From Runella sp. CRIBMP (GTDB taxonomy: Bacteria; Bacteroidota; Bacteroidia; Cytophagales; Spirosomataceae), in the NCBI RefSeq assembly GCF_009905605.1, contig NZ_JAAAKZ010000002.1:248001-312000 (forward strand): DNA of 64,000 bases, read 5' to 3'. Within the stretch, counting starts at the first letter, position 1; every line of letters starts with the position of its first letter. Positions 1 to 9,169 of the stretch are shown here, in pieces. Both the position numbers and the translations under genes were made by a program. The notes under the pieces are model-generated. The model was given only the letters and a program-made list of their open reading frames with translations. It searched no databases and had not been told where the DNA came from.

Positions 1-1
1 T

Positions 2-109
2 GCCCTGCGTGCCGGCGACCGTGCCAAAGCCACCTTGTATTACAAGAAAGCAGAAGAACTTGCTGAATACAAGGCGCTTATCAAGGAAATAAAAACATAT
101 TTAAAGTGA
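2..109 (+). CDS. C-terminal end of a TPR-like or coiled protein (partial)
   Basis: The frame is open from the first bases and stops at TGA 107-109, so only the last 35 residues of a plus-strand gene are here. They are rich in Ala, Lys, Glu and Tyr, with the spacing of a helical hairpin (A-L-R-A-G-D then Y-Y-K-K-A-E-E-L-A). This fits the end of a tetratricopeptide-type helix array. The rest lies left of the window, so no function can be given. It converges on the next gene with only two bases between the stops. Confidence 0.55.
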   Translation, partial: ALRAGDRAKATLYYKKAEELAEYKALIKEIKTYLK

Positions 110-111
110 CA

Positions 112-669
112 TTATTCTTCCAGTTTGCTCAATGAAGCCGAAAGTAAAGGAGCTATAGGTGCCGCTTTCGCCTTCCATTGCCCATTTTCCTTTTCAAATA
201 GGGCACCGCTTTGTGCAGTAATTTGCAAGTTTCCGTTGGTGGCTCGTTTTACATTAATGAGCGTTTCGGCCGTTGGGGAAACTTCCTCATTCCAACTTGT
301 TCCATCCCAAAACAGCAGGGTTCCGTTACTTCCAGCGACCCATCCGTTTTTAGTATCCTGAAAATAGACGGAGAAAAGATTAGCCGTACTGAAAATAAGT
401 ACCTCTCCCCATTTTTCCCCATCCCAGTGCAGCAGGGTGGCGTTTTGTCCTACGGCCCATCCATCGTTTGTATTCACAAAATGAAGGGCGTTTAATCGAG
501 CTTCTGCATTGGCGCCAGCATCTTCCCACGTTTTTCCTTCATTATGAGAGGCTTGTATCTTCCCCTCCTCATTCAACCGCCAAATTTTAGACGAATTTTC
601 ACTGTTTTGCGCCCATGAAACAGCGCTAACCATAAAAACAACAATCCACAAAGTCACAAATCTCAACAT
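112..669 (-). CDS. Small exported protein with repeated WD/BNR-like motifs
   Basis: The 185-residue product begins with a signal peptide (about 1-20, ending V-S-W-A-Q). The mature part holds two copies of a short motif, N-D-G-W-A-V-G followed by L-L-H-W-D-G, and N-G-W-V-A-G followed by L-L-F-W-D-G, about 38 residues apart. These resemble blades of YCF48/BNR-type beta-propellers, where the D/N-G-W-A-V-G turn is typical. The protein is too short for a full propeller, so it may be a fragment or one blade pair. It lies downstream of gluconokinase on the same strand with about 55 bases between, but a shared role is not evident. Confidence 0.6.
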   Translation of the reverse strand: MLRFVTLWIVVFMVSAVSWAQNSENSSKIWRLNEEGKIQASHNEGKTWEDAGANAEARLNALHFVNTNDGWAVGQNATLLHWDGEKWGEVLIFSTANLFSVYFQDTKNGWVAGSNGTLLFWDGTSWNEEVSPTAETLINVKRATNGNLQITAQSGALFEKENGQWKAKAAPIAPLLSASLSKLEE

Positions 670-724
670 AATTTTAGGTGGTTAGTATCACGTTAACACC
701 CTCACCACATAAATCATGCCAGAG

Positions 725-2236
725 CTATTGTAATGCTACTAATGCATCAAAATCTTCCGCCAATTTTTGACTTAAACGGTCGAATATCTCCGTAAAACGG
801 GCATATCGTTCGTGGTTTACGGGGTTGGGTTGATACGATTCTACCGAACGAATGGTTTTAGCGGCCGCTTCCAAATCTGGATAAACACCCAAGTGCGTCA
901 ACGCCAGCAAAGCCGCACCAGCACTGGCACTATCATGCTTGTCATTGACATACACTTTCTTGCCAAAGACATCCGACAATACTTGCGCAAAAAGCGGTAA
1001 AGTAGCATAAGTACCGTTAATGTAAAGATTTTGAATGGAACGATATTGCTGGAGAAGCTTACCGATGCTATGCATTTCATAAATAATTCCTTCAACGGTA
1101 GCGCGGATAAAATGGCGGCGCTCATGGGTAATGTTCACACCAATGTACGCCCCTCGGGCGTTGGCGTTCCAGAGCGGGGCACGTTCTCCCAATAAATATG
1201 GCAAAAACAGCATCCCCCCCGCACCGGCGGGCACTCGTTCGGCTTCAATCAAGAGTTGATTAACGGTGTATTCCAAGTCTAAGTGAATGCCCGAAGCCCC
1301 AAACTGCTGCACAAACCATTCAAAAACAACGCCGCCATTATTCGTCGGCCCGCCTGAAATATACGTTCCTTCATTTAATAAATAGTTAAAAAACCGCTGT
1401 TTAGGGTCTTTGATAACTTGTTTGCCCGCCACACGCATGGCACCGCTCGACCCAATGGTGATGGTGGCGTCGCCTTCGGTAACTACACCCGCCCCCAAGG
1501 TAGCAAAACACCCGTCGCTCGCGCCAATGATAAGTTTGGCCGCGCTGGTCAGTCTAAAAAGACGCACATACTCTTTTTTCAGTTTTAACTCAGAATAATC
1601 AATCGGGACCAATTCCGACAACTGGTGCGGTTGAATCCCCGCGTAGTTTAGCGCCCGTTCTTCCCACTGGTGGGTATGAATATTGAACAGTCCAGTTGAG
1701 GAAGCAATACTCTGATCAACAACCAGTTGCCCCGTCAATTGGTAAATAATATATTCCTTGATGGAGATAAACTTATAGACTTTTTCAAACCAAGTAGCGG
1801 GCGTATGGGTACGAAACCAACGGATTTTAATCAACGGCGACATCGGGTGCACCGGCGTTCCTGTTTGTTCATAAATCAGTCGGCATTCGTCAGAATTTTT
1901 GAGGGCATTGGCCTCGTCACGGCCCCGATTGTCGGCCCAAATAACGGCATTTCTAAGCGGAACCCCCTGTTTATCAATGGGTAAAACGCTATGCATCGAC
2001 GCCCCAAAAACCAGCGCCACGGGCTTGTGTTTTTTGGTCAATTCATCGTTCAACAGGCTTTTCAAGGCGTACAAAACCGTCAGAAAAATTTGTTCGGGGT
2101 CTTGCTCGCTGTAATTGGGCTGCGGGTGAAACGTAGGGTACGTTCCCTGACGCCAACCGATGAGATTGGCCGCTTGGTCAAAGGCCGATACTTTTACTTT
2201 GGTAGTACCAATATCTATGGTTACAATACAATCCAT
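725..2236 (-). CDS. gntK: Gluconokinase, FGGY carbohydrate kinase family
   Basis: The 503-residue protein has the FGGY-kinase layout. The phosphate-1 motif D-I-G-T-T-K is near residues 8-13, a substrate-domain stretch V-I-W-A-D-N-R is near 98-104, and the second ATPase domain contains G-A-S-D-G-C, G-S-S-G-A, G-G-P-T-N-N-G and the C-terminal adenosine motif A-S-A-G-A-A-L-L-A. Length and motifs match Bacillus-type GntK, which phosphorylates D-gluconate to 6-phosphogluconate in the cytoplasm. The choice of gluconate over xylulose or glycerol rests on overall resemblance and on the 6-phosphogluconate dehydrogenase 6 kb away in the same locus. The AraC regulator lies immediately upstream on the same strand. 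Confidence 0.85.
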   Translation of the reverse strand: MDCIVTIDIGTTKVKVSAFDQAANLIGWRQGTYPTFHPQPNYSEQDPEQIFLTVLYALKSLLNDELTKKHKPVALVFGASMHSVLPIDKQGVPLRNAVIWADNRGRDEANALKNSDECRLIYEQTGTPVHPMSPLIKIRWFRTHTPATWFEKVYKFISIKEYIIYQLTGQLVVDQSIASSTGLFNIHTHQWEERALNYAGIQPHQLSELVPIDYSELKLKKEYVRLFRLTSAAKLIIGASDGCFATLGAGVVTEGDATITIGSSGAMRVAGKQVIKDPKQRFFNYLLNEGTYISGGPTNNGGVVFEWFVQQFGASGIHLDLEYTVNQLLIEAERVPAGAGGMLFLPYLLGERAPLWNANARGAYIGVNITHERRHFIRATVEGIIYEMHSIGKLLQQYRSIQNLYINGTYATLPLFAQVLSDVFGKKVYVNDKHDSASAGAALLALTHLGVYPDLEAAAKTIRSVESYQPNPVNHERYARFTEIFDRLSQKLAEDFDALVALQ

Positions 2237-2316
2237 TCGTTAAAAGCTGTGAATTGTGAATGAAAAATTTAGTGATTTGAACTTGTTTATTGTCTAAATC
2301 TGGCTGTAGTATTTTT

Positions 2317-3192
2317 TTATTGCGTGCCTCGTTTCCGAAACTGCCCAGGCGTGTAGCCTGTGAGTTTTTTAAACGTGGTTGAAAAATGTTGTGAGGAATA
2401 AAACCCCGTATCCAAGGCGATGTCGGTCAGGCTTTTGGCCGTTTGTCTCAATTGTTTCATGGCCTCGGCTATTCGTATATTTATGAGGTAGTTGAGCGGA
2501 GAAAAACCCGAAAAACTTTTTACCTTCTCCGTAAAAGCCGTACTTCCTAAGCCCACCACCGCCGCCATTTCTTCGACCGTCCATGGGTGGTCAAGGCTAT
2601 TACGAAGCAGTTGCTCCAGCTGCGCAAAAGCCTGCGGAAAATCACGGCGCTGATTTTGTTGTTGACTGAGCTGTCGTACAATTGTAACTAAAAGTTCATC
2701 CAGCAGCTGATTGACACGGGTTTGATAGGCAAATTCAGCCTGTTTCACTTCAGTTTCAATTCGTTGAAGTAAATCACAGACCCATTTAAAATTGTTTAAA
2801 ACCATCGGAGCTTGGGTCATAAACAACCTACCCATCAGCTTTTGCTCAGCTTCTGCAATGGCCGACCATTCTCCCAAAAAAAGTTCTTTAGAGGGCTCAA
2901 AAGACGCAGGTTCGATGGTAAGCCACGCCAAACTGCCGATTTCGAGGGTATTGGTCGGGCTACCATAGCCGTGCCACGGGCACAATACAACCACGTCGTT
3001 TGGGTATAGCACATGGCGTTGATGCTCAATCAGCCACTCAAATTTTCCTTCCAGAATACATACTATCTGTAGCCCTCCCCTGACCCGTACGGGCCATTCG
3101 TCCAATCGCACCGTTGGGTTTTTAAGCCGTATCAATTCCTTGATATGCCGAAATTCAGTCATCGAAAAAATGGGCCAGTTTAGTAAACTCAT
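2317..3192 (-). CDS. AraC-family transcriptional regulator of the gluconate/Sus locus
   Basis: The 291-residue protein has an N-terminal cupin-like sensing domain (about 1-165) and a C-terminal AraC/XylS DNA-binding domain (about 190-288). The latter shows both helix-turn-helix units: W-T-V-E-E-M-A-A-V-V-G-L-G, then S-L-T-D-I-A-L-D-T-G-F followed by the family signature F-S-T-T-F-K-K-L-T-G-Y-T-P. It is transcribed away from susC across a 160-bp gap that contains direct and inverted repeats, and lies upstream of gluconokinase. It is therefore the natural candidate to control both directions. The ligand is not visible in the sequence; a pathway sugar acid is an inference. Confidence 0.85.
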   Translation of the reverse strand: MSLLNWPIFSMTEFRHIKELIRLKNPTVRLDEWPVRVRGGLQIVCILEGKFEWLIEHQRHVLYPNDVVVLCPWHGYGSPTNTLEIGSLAWLTIEPASFEPSKELFLGEWSAIAEAEQKLMGRLFMTQAPMVLNNFKWVCDLLQRIETEVKQAEFAYQTRVNQLLDELLVTIVRQLSQQQNQRRDFPQAFAQLEQLLRNSLDHPWTVEEMAAVVGLGSTAFTEKVKSFSGFSPLNYLINIRIAEAMKQLRQTAKSLTDIALDTGFYSSQHFSTTFKKLTGYTPGQFRKRGTQ

Positions 3193-3247
3193 TAACCAAA
3201 TCTTACATTATTAATTTTTTTAAATAAAACATCAAAATATTGCAAAA

Positions 3248-3344
3248 TTCTACATCGTCTAATCGTAGAAGTTTTTTGCACAATTCTGTGTTTTTTTTGT
3301 AGTCAGTTCAATACCCTAAATTTTACTGAACAAACAATTTTACT
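3248..3344. promoter_or_regulatory. Divergent araC-susC control region with repeats
   Basis: The gap between the AraC gene and susC contains an inverted repeat, TTCTAC at 3248-3253 and GTAGAA at 3265-3270. Closer to susC, AATTTTACT occurs twice, at 3319-3327 and 3336-3344, a 17-base period ending nine bases before the ATG. Direct repeats are the usual binding form for AraC proteins. The second copy is close enough to the start codon to lie near the transcription start. No clean TAnnTTTG element was found, so the promoter itself is not placed. Confidence 0.35.
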
Positions 3345-3352
3345 TTAGAAAG

Positions 3353-6300
3353 ATGAGAAAACGATTACTCTTGCTTCGAGCTACCCTGCTATTGACAGCT
3401 CTCCTTGCCCTAGCCCCTATGCTCCGGGCCCAAATGCGCATTACGGGAACCGTTACCAACACCGCCGACAAATCGGCCTTGGCAGGTGTATCTGTACTTG
3501 TAAAAGGAACCAACACGGGTACTTCTACCGACGGAAACGGAAACTATGCCATTACAGCCTCCTCGGGTGCCACTTTGGTCTTTAGTTTTATTGGCTACGG
3601 CTCCAAGGAAGTTGCCATCGGTAACCAAACCAAAGTGGATGTTTCATTGGCAGAAAGCGCCGAAGCCCTCCAAGAAGTTGTCGTGACGGCTCTTGGAATC
3701 AAAAAAGAAGCCAAAAAGCTTGGCTATGCTACTACAACGGTTAATTCGCAAGCCCTTACCGAAAACCGTACCCCCAATTTCATAAATACCCTGCAAGGCA
3801 AAATTGCGGGCGTCAACATCTCGGGGCTTGGTACTGGACCTGCGGGTACTTCCAAAATCAGGATACGGGGACAGTCGTCTATTTCGGGTCAAAACAACCC
3901 CCTTATTGTGGTAAACGGTGTGCCCATTGACAACACTAACTTTGGTACCAACCCAGGCAACGCGGCTTCCGACAACTCTATTGGTGTGCGGGGAGGTGGT
4001 AATACCTCCGATGGTGGCGATGGCCTTAGCTCCATTAACCCCGACGACATCGAGAGCATGACTGTACTGAAAGGTGCCACAGCTGCGGCGCTTTATGGTA
4101 GCCGCGCCAAAGACGGGGTCATCATGATTACGACCAAAACCAAAGGCGATAGCAAGGGCATCGGCGTAACGGTAAACTCCAACTACACCAACGAAACCCC
4201 GCTCGATTTTACGGACTATCAGTATGAATACGGTCAAGGAGAAAACGGTGTACGCCCCACCGCCCCCAACCCTACCTCAGGACAGTGGTCGTTTGGTGAG
4301 AAAATCCAGCCTGGTATGACGCACATATTATTTGACAACGTGACTGTTCCTTATGAGGCCCAACGCAATCGGATTCGGAAATTTTTCCGTAATGGCTCCA
4401 ACTTCACCAATACGGTATCATTGGCGGCAGCCTCTGAGAAAGGTGGTTTTAATCTGTCATTTGCCAACATGGACAGCAAAGGAATTGTGCCTAATAACAG
4501 CTTTAACCGCAAAACCATCAACTTGGGCTTTGCGTATGACTTATCTAAAAAGCTAAGTTTTTCAGGAAACGTTAACTATTCAAACGAATATAACAAAAAC
4601 CCGCCAAACATCGCCAATCAAGACAACTCTATCCCTACAGCGATTTACAACATGGCCAATACCATGCCGTTTGATTTGCTCGAAGCCAAAAAATATAATG
4701 CCGCCGGCAATGAGTACATTTATTCGCGCTTCATGAACCGTACCAACCCTTATTTTACGTTGGCCGAGCAGTTTCAGAACATTCGCCGCGACCGGATTTT
4801 TGGTAATATTTCAATCAAATATAACCTTACCCCTTGGCTGTTTGTACAGGGGCGTGTAGGACAAGACTACTGGAGCCGCGACCAAGACTACAACAATTTT
4901 CCTACAGGACAAGCGTCATTGGCGGCGGCACCTGCGGGTTTTGTCAACGGTGTTTATACCCAAGAATCGCGTAGATTTAGAGAAACCAACGCAGACATCT
5001 TGATTTCGGCATCCAAAACCTTCGGTGATTTTGGCATTGACATCAACGTCGGAGGAAATCAGATGTACCGACGTTCTGATTTGAACTCCACTCAAGTAAC
5101 CGATTTTGTGGTGCGCGGGCTATATACCGTTATGAACGGACGGGTCAAAGACCCAATCTACGGCTTATCGGAGCGTGCCGTCAACTCCATCTACGGGTCG
5201 AGTGAGTTTTCGTACAAAGACTTTCTGTTTTTGAACGTTACAGCACGAAATGACTGGTTTTCAACGCTTTCTCCAGAAAACCGCAGCATTTTATACCCTT
5301 CTATTTCGGGTAGTTATGTTTTCTCTCAGTCCTTTGAAAATATCCCCAATTGGCTTAATTTTGGTAAAGTGCGCGTAGCTTACGCCGAAGTGGGCAGCGA
5401 CACCGACGTATCGCCTTACTCCAACAACTTATTTTACGGCATCAACGCCAACTTGTTGACCAACCCCGCCGGGGCTGCCCAGCCCGTAGGTGGCTCGTCA
5501 GGCAATACACTACCCAACGCCAACCTCCGACCCATGCGGGCTTCGGAAAAAGAAGCAGGTTTGGAATTGAAACTGTTTAAAAATCGTGTAACACTTGATG
5601 TGGCCGTGTATCAGAAAATCACGACCGACCAAATCGTGTCGGCCCAAATCTCCGACGCATCGGGTTTTATCAACACGCTGATCAACAGTGGCCGCAGCCG
5701 CACCAACGGAGCAGAAATGCTACTCGGTTTAGTCCCCATCAAAAATGCTGACTTCCAGTGGGATTTGACCCTCAATGGTTCTTATAACAAAACCAACGTG
5801 CTTAGTCTTTTGACCGATACCCCTGGTGAAAGAATCACGGTGGGTACGCACGTATTCAACGGAGAACTACGCCAAGTGGTAGGACAGGAAATGGGCCAGA
5901 TTTACGGATTCGGTTTTAGAAGAGACCCGCAGGGGCAAATGGTATTTGGGGCCAATGGCCTACCGCTCCGCACCGCCGACCTGATTTCTTTCGGCACGGC
6001 ATTACCGCGTTGGATAGGTGGTATCAACAACTCTTTTAATATTAAAGGCGTCAACCTTTCGTTCTTGATTGACTTTAAACTGGGCAATACTGTTTTGTCG
6101 GGTACCAACTTCAACGCCGTACGCCACGGTTTACACAAAATGACCCTGACGGGCCGAGAAGGTGGTGTAGTGGGCGTGGGCGTCAATGAAAAAGGCGAGA
6201 CCAATACAGTTAAGGCACCAGTGCAGGATTATTGGTCAGTGGTGCGCTCGCAAGCCCTCATCGAACCCGTTATTTATGATGGCGGCTATTGGAAGCTTCG

Positions 6301-6526
6301 TCAAATCACGGCAGGCTATGATTTAACGAAGTTTTTACCTAAAAATGTTGGTATCAAAGCTGCACGTATCAGCCTTGTAGCCAACAACGTATTTTTGCTC
6401 AAAAAATGGGTTGATAACATTGACCCTGAAACCTTCGGCTACTCGTCAGACAACCTTGTGGGCATGGAATCAACGGGCTTGCCTTCCACACGCAGTTTGG
6501 GCTTTAACGTGAACCTGAAATTTTAA
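3353..6526 (+). CDS. SusC/RagA-family TonB-linked outer-membrane transporter
   Basis: The 1057-residue protein has a signal peptide (about 1-26, ending L-R-A-Q) and a CarboxypepD-reg-like domain (about 28-112, with the G-V-S-V-L-V-K-G-T-N-T-G-T motif). A TonB plug follows (about 118-250, containing R-I-R-G-Q-S-S and the end motif A-A-L-Y-G-S-R-A-K-D-G-V-I-M-I-T-T-K), then a long beta-barrel ending in aromatic F-N-V-N-L-K-F. This is the SusC architecture, in which the barrel imports a ligand captured by SusD using TonB energy. SusD follows directly. The surrounding gluconokinase and 6-phosphogluconate dehydrogenase suggest a gluconate-containing or aldonate substrate, which the sequence alone cannot prove. 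Confidence 0.92.
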   Translation: MRKRLLLLRATLLLTALLALAPMLRAQMRITGTVTNTADKSALAGVSVLVKGTNTGTSTDGNGNYAITASSGATLVFSFIGYGSKEVAIGNQTKVDVSLAESAEALQEVVVTALGIKKEAKKLGYATTTVNSQALTENRTPNFINTLQGKIAGVNISGLGTGPAGTSKIRIRGQSSISGQNNPLIVVNGVPIDNTNFGTNPGNAASDNSIGVRGGGNTSDGGDGLSSINPDDIESMTVLKGATAAALYGSRAKDGVIMITTKTKGDSKGIGVTVNSNYTNETPLDFTDYQYEYGQGENGVRPTAPNPTSGQWSFGEKIQPGMTHILFDNVTVPYEAQRNRIRKFFRNGSNFTNTVSLAAASEKGGFNLSFANMDSKGIVPNNSFNRKTINLGFAYDLSKKLSFSGNVNYSNEYNKNPPNIANQDNSIPTAIYNMANTMPFDLLEAKKYNAAGNEYIYSRFMNRTNPYFTLAEQFQNIRRDRIFGNISIKYNLTPWLFVQGRVGQDYWSRDQDYNNFPTGQASLAAAPAGFVNGVYTQESRRFRETNADILISASKTFGDFGIDINVGGNQMYRRSDLNSTQVTDFVVRGLYTVMNGRVKDPIYGLSERAVNSIYGSSEFSYKDFLFLNVTARNDWFSTLSPENRSILYPSISGSYVFSQSFENIPNWLNFGKVRVAYAEVGSDTDVSPYSNNLFYGINANLLTNPAGAAQPVGGSSGNTLPNANLRPMRASEKEAGLELKLFKNRVTLDVAVYQKITTDQIVSAQISDASGFINTLINSGRSRTNGAEMLLGLVPIKNADFQWDLTLNGSYNKTNVLSLLTDTPGERITVGTHVFNGELRQVVGQEMGQIYGFGFRRDPQGQMVFGANGLPLRTADLISFGTALPRWIGGINNSFNIKGVNLSFLIDFKLGNTVLSGTNFNAVRHGLHKMTLTGREGGVVGVGVNEKGETNTVKAPVQDYWSVVRSQALIEPVIYDGGYWKLRQITAGYDLTKFLPKNVGIKAARISLVANNVFLLKKWVDNIDPETFGYSSDNLVGMESTGLPSTRSLGFNVNLKF

Positions 6527-6542
6527 GCCAAACCCCCAAAAC

Positions 6543-6570
6543 CCCCGAGGGGGCTTAATCATTCTCGGGG
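6543..6570 (+). other. Intercistronic hairpin between susC and susD
   Basis: CCCCGAG at 6543-6549 pairs exactly with CTCGGGG at 6564-6570 around a 14-base loop, 16 bases after the susC stop and 24 before the susD start. No T-run follows, so it is more likely to stabilise the susC 3' end or tune the SusC:SusD ratio than to end transcription. Confidence 0.5.
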
Positions 6571-6594
6571 AAATTTTCAAAACTGATATATACA

Positions 6595-8133
6595 ATGAAA
6601 AAAATACTTAAAAAATTGGCCTTTTCACTCCCCCTTTGGGCGGCAGTCGCTACTGGGTTGGGGGGCTGCGACCAAGGTTTTGATGAGCTCAATATCAACA
6701 AAACGGCGGCCACGGCCATTAACCCCGCGTTTATTCTCAACAACGCGGTTGTCAATTCGTCTTATACCACGGGTACAATTTGGTACGAAGCAGGTATTGT
6801 ACAACAAATGGTAACTCCCAACGAAGGGGTTTTGGCAGGGGCCAATTTCAACCAAGACATCCGCGACAATACGGTGCAAAACTGGCAGAAATACTACCGC
6901 ACGGTAATCCGACACACCCAAGATGTGATTGATCAGACTAAAGCCCTGCCCAACCGCAGCAATTTGACCAATATGGCGCGGATTCTTCAGGCACACGCCT
7001 TTATGATTCTAACCGATAGCTACGGGGATGTCCCTTATGCAGATGCCGCAAAGGGGTATACCTCACAAGTTTTCCTCCCGAAATACGACACCCAGCAAAC
7101 TGTATATGCAGGTATCATCAAAGAGTTGACTGAAGCCTCCGCCGCGTTGGATGCGTCTAAACCCATCGAAACCGCCGATATTTTATACGGTGGTAACGTG
7201 GCCCTTTGGAAAAAATACGGCAACTCGCTGTTGCTTCGGGCGGGGATGCGCCTAAGCAAAGTAGATGCGGCCCAAGCACAGCAGGTAGTGGGCCGGGCGG
7301 TCCAAGCAGGCGTAATGGAAACCAACACCGACAACGCGATGATTCGGCACGACGCCAACTATGTAAATGGAATTGGAAACACGCTCAATGCCACGGAGGC
7401 CGCCAACGTATATTTGGGAGCGCCTTTTGTTGATTATCTGAAAGCCACCAACGACCCCCGCTTGCGTTCCATCGCAGTACGTTACGTGGGAGCCAAGTCA
7501 GGACCAGAGCAAGTAGCGGCCCGGGCCAGCACTGATCCAGCCGTGCAAACGGGTATGCCTTTTGGGTTTAACAACAGTACCATTGCCACCCAAGTAGCCC
7601 TCAATAAATTTGCGAGTTTTTACGAATTTACGCAGTTGGACCGCACCCGCATGGGCCGCAACCAAGCGCCTACTTTTCTGGTAACCGCCGCCCAAACACA
7701 ACTGCTGTTGGCCGAAGCCGCCCAAAGAGGCTGGGTTACGGGTGCTACAGCCGAAGCTTACTATAATCGCGGAGTGCGCCTACACATGGAACAATTGGCC
7801 ATCCACGATGCCAACTCAGCAGTACCTGCAGCCGCCATTACAGCTTATCTGGAAGCCAATCCCTTCAGAGCAGCAACGGCGCTGGAGCAAATCAATACTC
7901 AATATTGGATTGCCTCTTTTCTGAACGGGCCAGAAGCATTTGCCAATTTCAGACGCAGCGGTTTCCCTAAATTGACGCCCAATCCGTTTCCGGGAAAAGC
8001 CATCAAAGGTGACTTTATCAGACGCCTAACTTACCCGAACTCAGAGATTTCGGTCAATAGCACCAATGTCAAAGAGGCCATTAGCCGGCAAGGAGCCGAC
8101 GATTTGGATACCAAAGTGTGGTGGGACAAATAA
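6595..8133 (+). CDS. SusD/RagB-family nutrient-binding lipoprotein
   Basis: The 512-residue protein carries a lipoprotein signal with lipobox L-G-G-C (Cys25). It reads through the SusD-like_2 pattern: an N-terminal stretch D-E-L-N-I-N-K-T, helical TPR-like segments with A-H-A-F-M-I-L-T-D-S-Y-G-D-V-P-Y near residues 125-140, and a C-terminal N-F-R-R-S-G-F-P segment. SusD proteins sit on the cell surface as lids over their SusC barrel and bind the substrate. It follows susC by 68 bases and is clearly in the same operon. The lid specificity is unknown. Confidence 0.9.
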   Translation: MKKILKKLAFSLPLWAAVATGLGGCDQGFDELNINKTAATAINPAFILNNAVVNSSYTTGTIWYEAGIVQQMVTPNEGVLAGANFNQDIRDNTVQNWQKYYRTVIRHTQDVIDQTKALPNRSNLTNMARILQAHAFMILTDSYGDVPYADAAKGYTSQVFLPKYDTQQTVYAGIIKELTEASAALDASKPIETADILYGGNVALWKKYGNSLLLRAGMRLSKVDAAQAQQVVGRAVQAGVMETNTDNAMIRHDANYVNGIGNTLNATEAANVYLGAPFVDYLKATNDPRLRSIAVRYVGAKSGPEQVAARASTDPAVQTGMPFGFNNSTIATQVALNKFASFYEFTQLDRTRMGRNQAPTFLVTAAQTQLLLAEAAQRGWVTGATAEAYYNRGVRLHMEQLAIHDANSAVPAAAITAYLEANPFRAATALEQINTQYWIASFLNGPEAFANFRRSGFPKLTPNPFPGKAIKGDFIRRLTYPNSEISVNSTNVKEAISRQGADDLDTKVWWDK

Positions 8134-8150
8134 AATTTAAGTAGTGAGTA

Positions 8151-8206
8151 GTGGGTATTGAGTCATGAGAATTCTATTTTTGTTTTTCGAACGATTCAAT
8201 ATCCAC
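8151..8206 (+). repeat. Imperfect inverted repeat between susD and gnd
   Basis: A 14-base arm at 8151-8164 and its partner at 8193-8206 match at 12 of 14 positions, and the two differences form G-U pairs in plus-strand RNA. The surrounding bases are low-complexity GTAGTGAGTAGTGGGTATTGAG-type and TCTACTCAATACT-type text seen between many Cytophagales genes. It may be a mobile palindromic repeat rather than a locus-specific signal. It does not end in a T-run. Confidence 0.45.
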
Positions 8207-8247
8207 CCTATCTATCTACTCAATACTAACTTTTCAATACTTACAAG

Positions 8248-9150
8248 ATGCAAATCGGATTCGTTGGCCTTGGCAAAATGGGCTTCAATTTGGCGCTAAA
8301 CCTGCATCGTCATGGCTATGAAGTGGTAGCCTACGACGTTGCAATCGACAACATTAAGAATATATCGCTCGAAGGCGTAACTCCCGCTTACAGCCTCGTC
8401 GAAATGTGTCAACAGTTAGACGGTCGAAAAGTAATTTGGCTAATGGTTCCTGCCGGTAAGCCCGTTGATGATTGTATTGAATTGCTGGTTCCTCATCTCG
8501 ATCAACACGACATCATCATTGATGGTGGAAACTCTAATTTCAACGACTCGGTACGCCGCTACAACTACCTCAAATCCAAAGGCATAGACTACTTAGACTG
8601 TGGCACTAGCGGGGGGGTTGAGGGCGCTTTGTACGGCGCTTGTACCATGATTGGCGGCGAAGATGAAGTGTTTAACCACTGCGCGTCTGTGTTTAGAGAT
8701 ATTTCGGTAGAAAACGGCTATTTGCACGCAGGTGGCCCAGGAAGCGGTCACTTTGTAAAAATGGTGCATAATGGCATCGAATACGGCATGATGCAGGCCA
8801 TTGCAGAAGGCTTTGAGGTGATGGAGCAATCCAAATACGACCTCGACCTGCAACAGGTAGCGCGGGTGTTCAACCACGGCTCGGTCGTACGGAGCTGGCT
8901 CATGGAACTCGTCGAAAGTGCTTTCTCAAAAGACCCAAAATTAGATACCATCAAAGGAGTAATGCATTCTTCGGGCGAAGGAAAATGGACGCTTGAAACC
9001 GCCCTTGATATGGGGATTCCTACCCCAGTCATTGCGCTATCGTTGATTATGCGCTACCGTTCGCAGCAGGATGATACCTTCACGGGCAAGGTGGTGGCCG
9101 CCCTGCGGAATGAATTTGGCGGCCATGCCGTCGAAAAGGTTGTACCATAA
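8248..9150 (+). CDS. gnd: 6-phosphogluconate dehydrogenase, decarboxylating, short form
   Basis: The 300-residue enzyme oxidises and decarboxylates 6-phosphogluconate to ribulose 5-phosphate in the cytoplasm. It has the Rossmann motif G-L-G-K-M-G (residues 7-12), the family motif D-G-G-N-S-N-F (92-98), the substrate loop S-G-G-V-E-G (121-126) and the catalytic segment G-S-G-H-F-V-K-M-V-H-N-G-I-E-Y with Lys171. At about 300 residues it belongs to the short YqeC/GntZ-like class rather than the ~470-residue Gnd. Members of that class are often NAD-preferring, which is not tested here. It follows susD by 114 bases and consumes the product of the gluconokinase in this locus. Confidence 0.9.
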   Translation: MQIGFVGLGKMGFNLALNLHRHGYEVVAYDVAIDNIKNISLEGVTPAYSLVEMCQQLDGRKVIWLMVPAGKPVDDCIELLVPHLDQHDIIIDGGNSNFNDSVRRYNYLKSKGIDYLDCGTSGGVEGALYGACTMIGGEDEVFNHCASVFRDISVENGYLHAGGPGSGHFVKMVHNGIEYGMMQAIAEGFEVMEQSKYDLDLQQVARVFNHGSVVRSWLMELVESAFSKDPKLDTIKGVMHSSGEGKWTLETALDMGIPTPVIALSLIMRYRSQQDDTFTGKVVAALRNEFGGHAVEKVVP

Positions 9151-9169
9151 GCTCATTATAACCCCTTAC

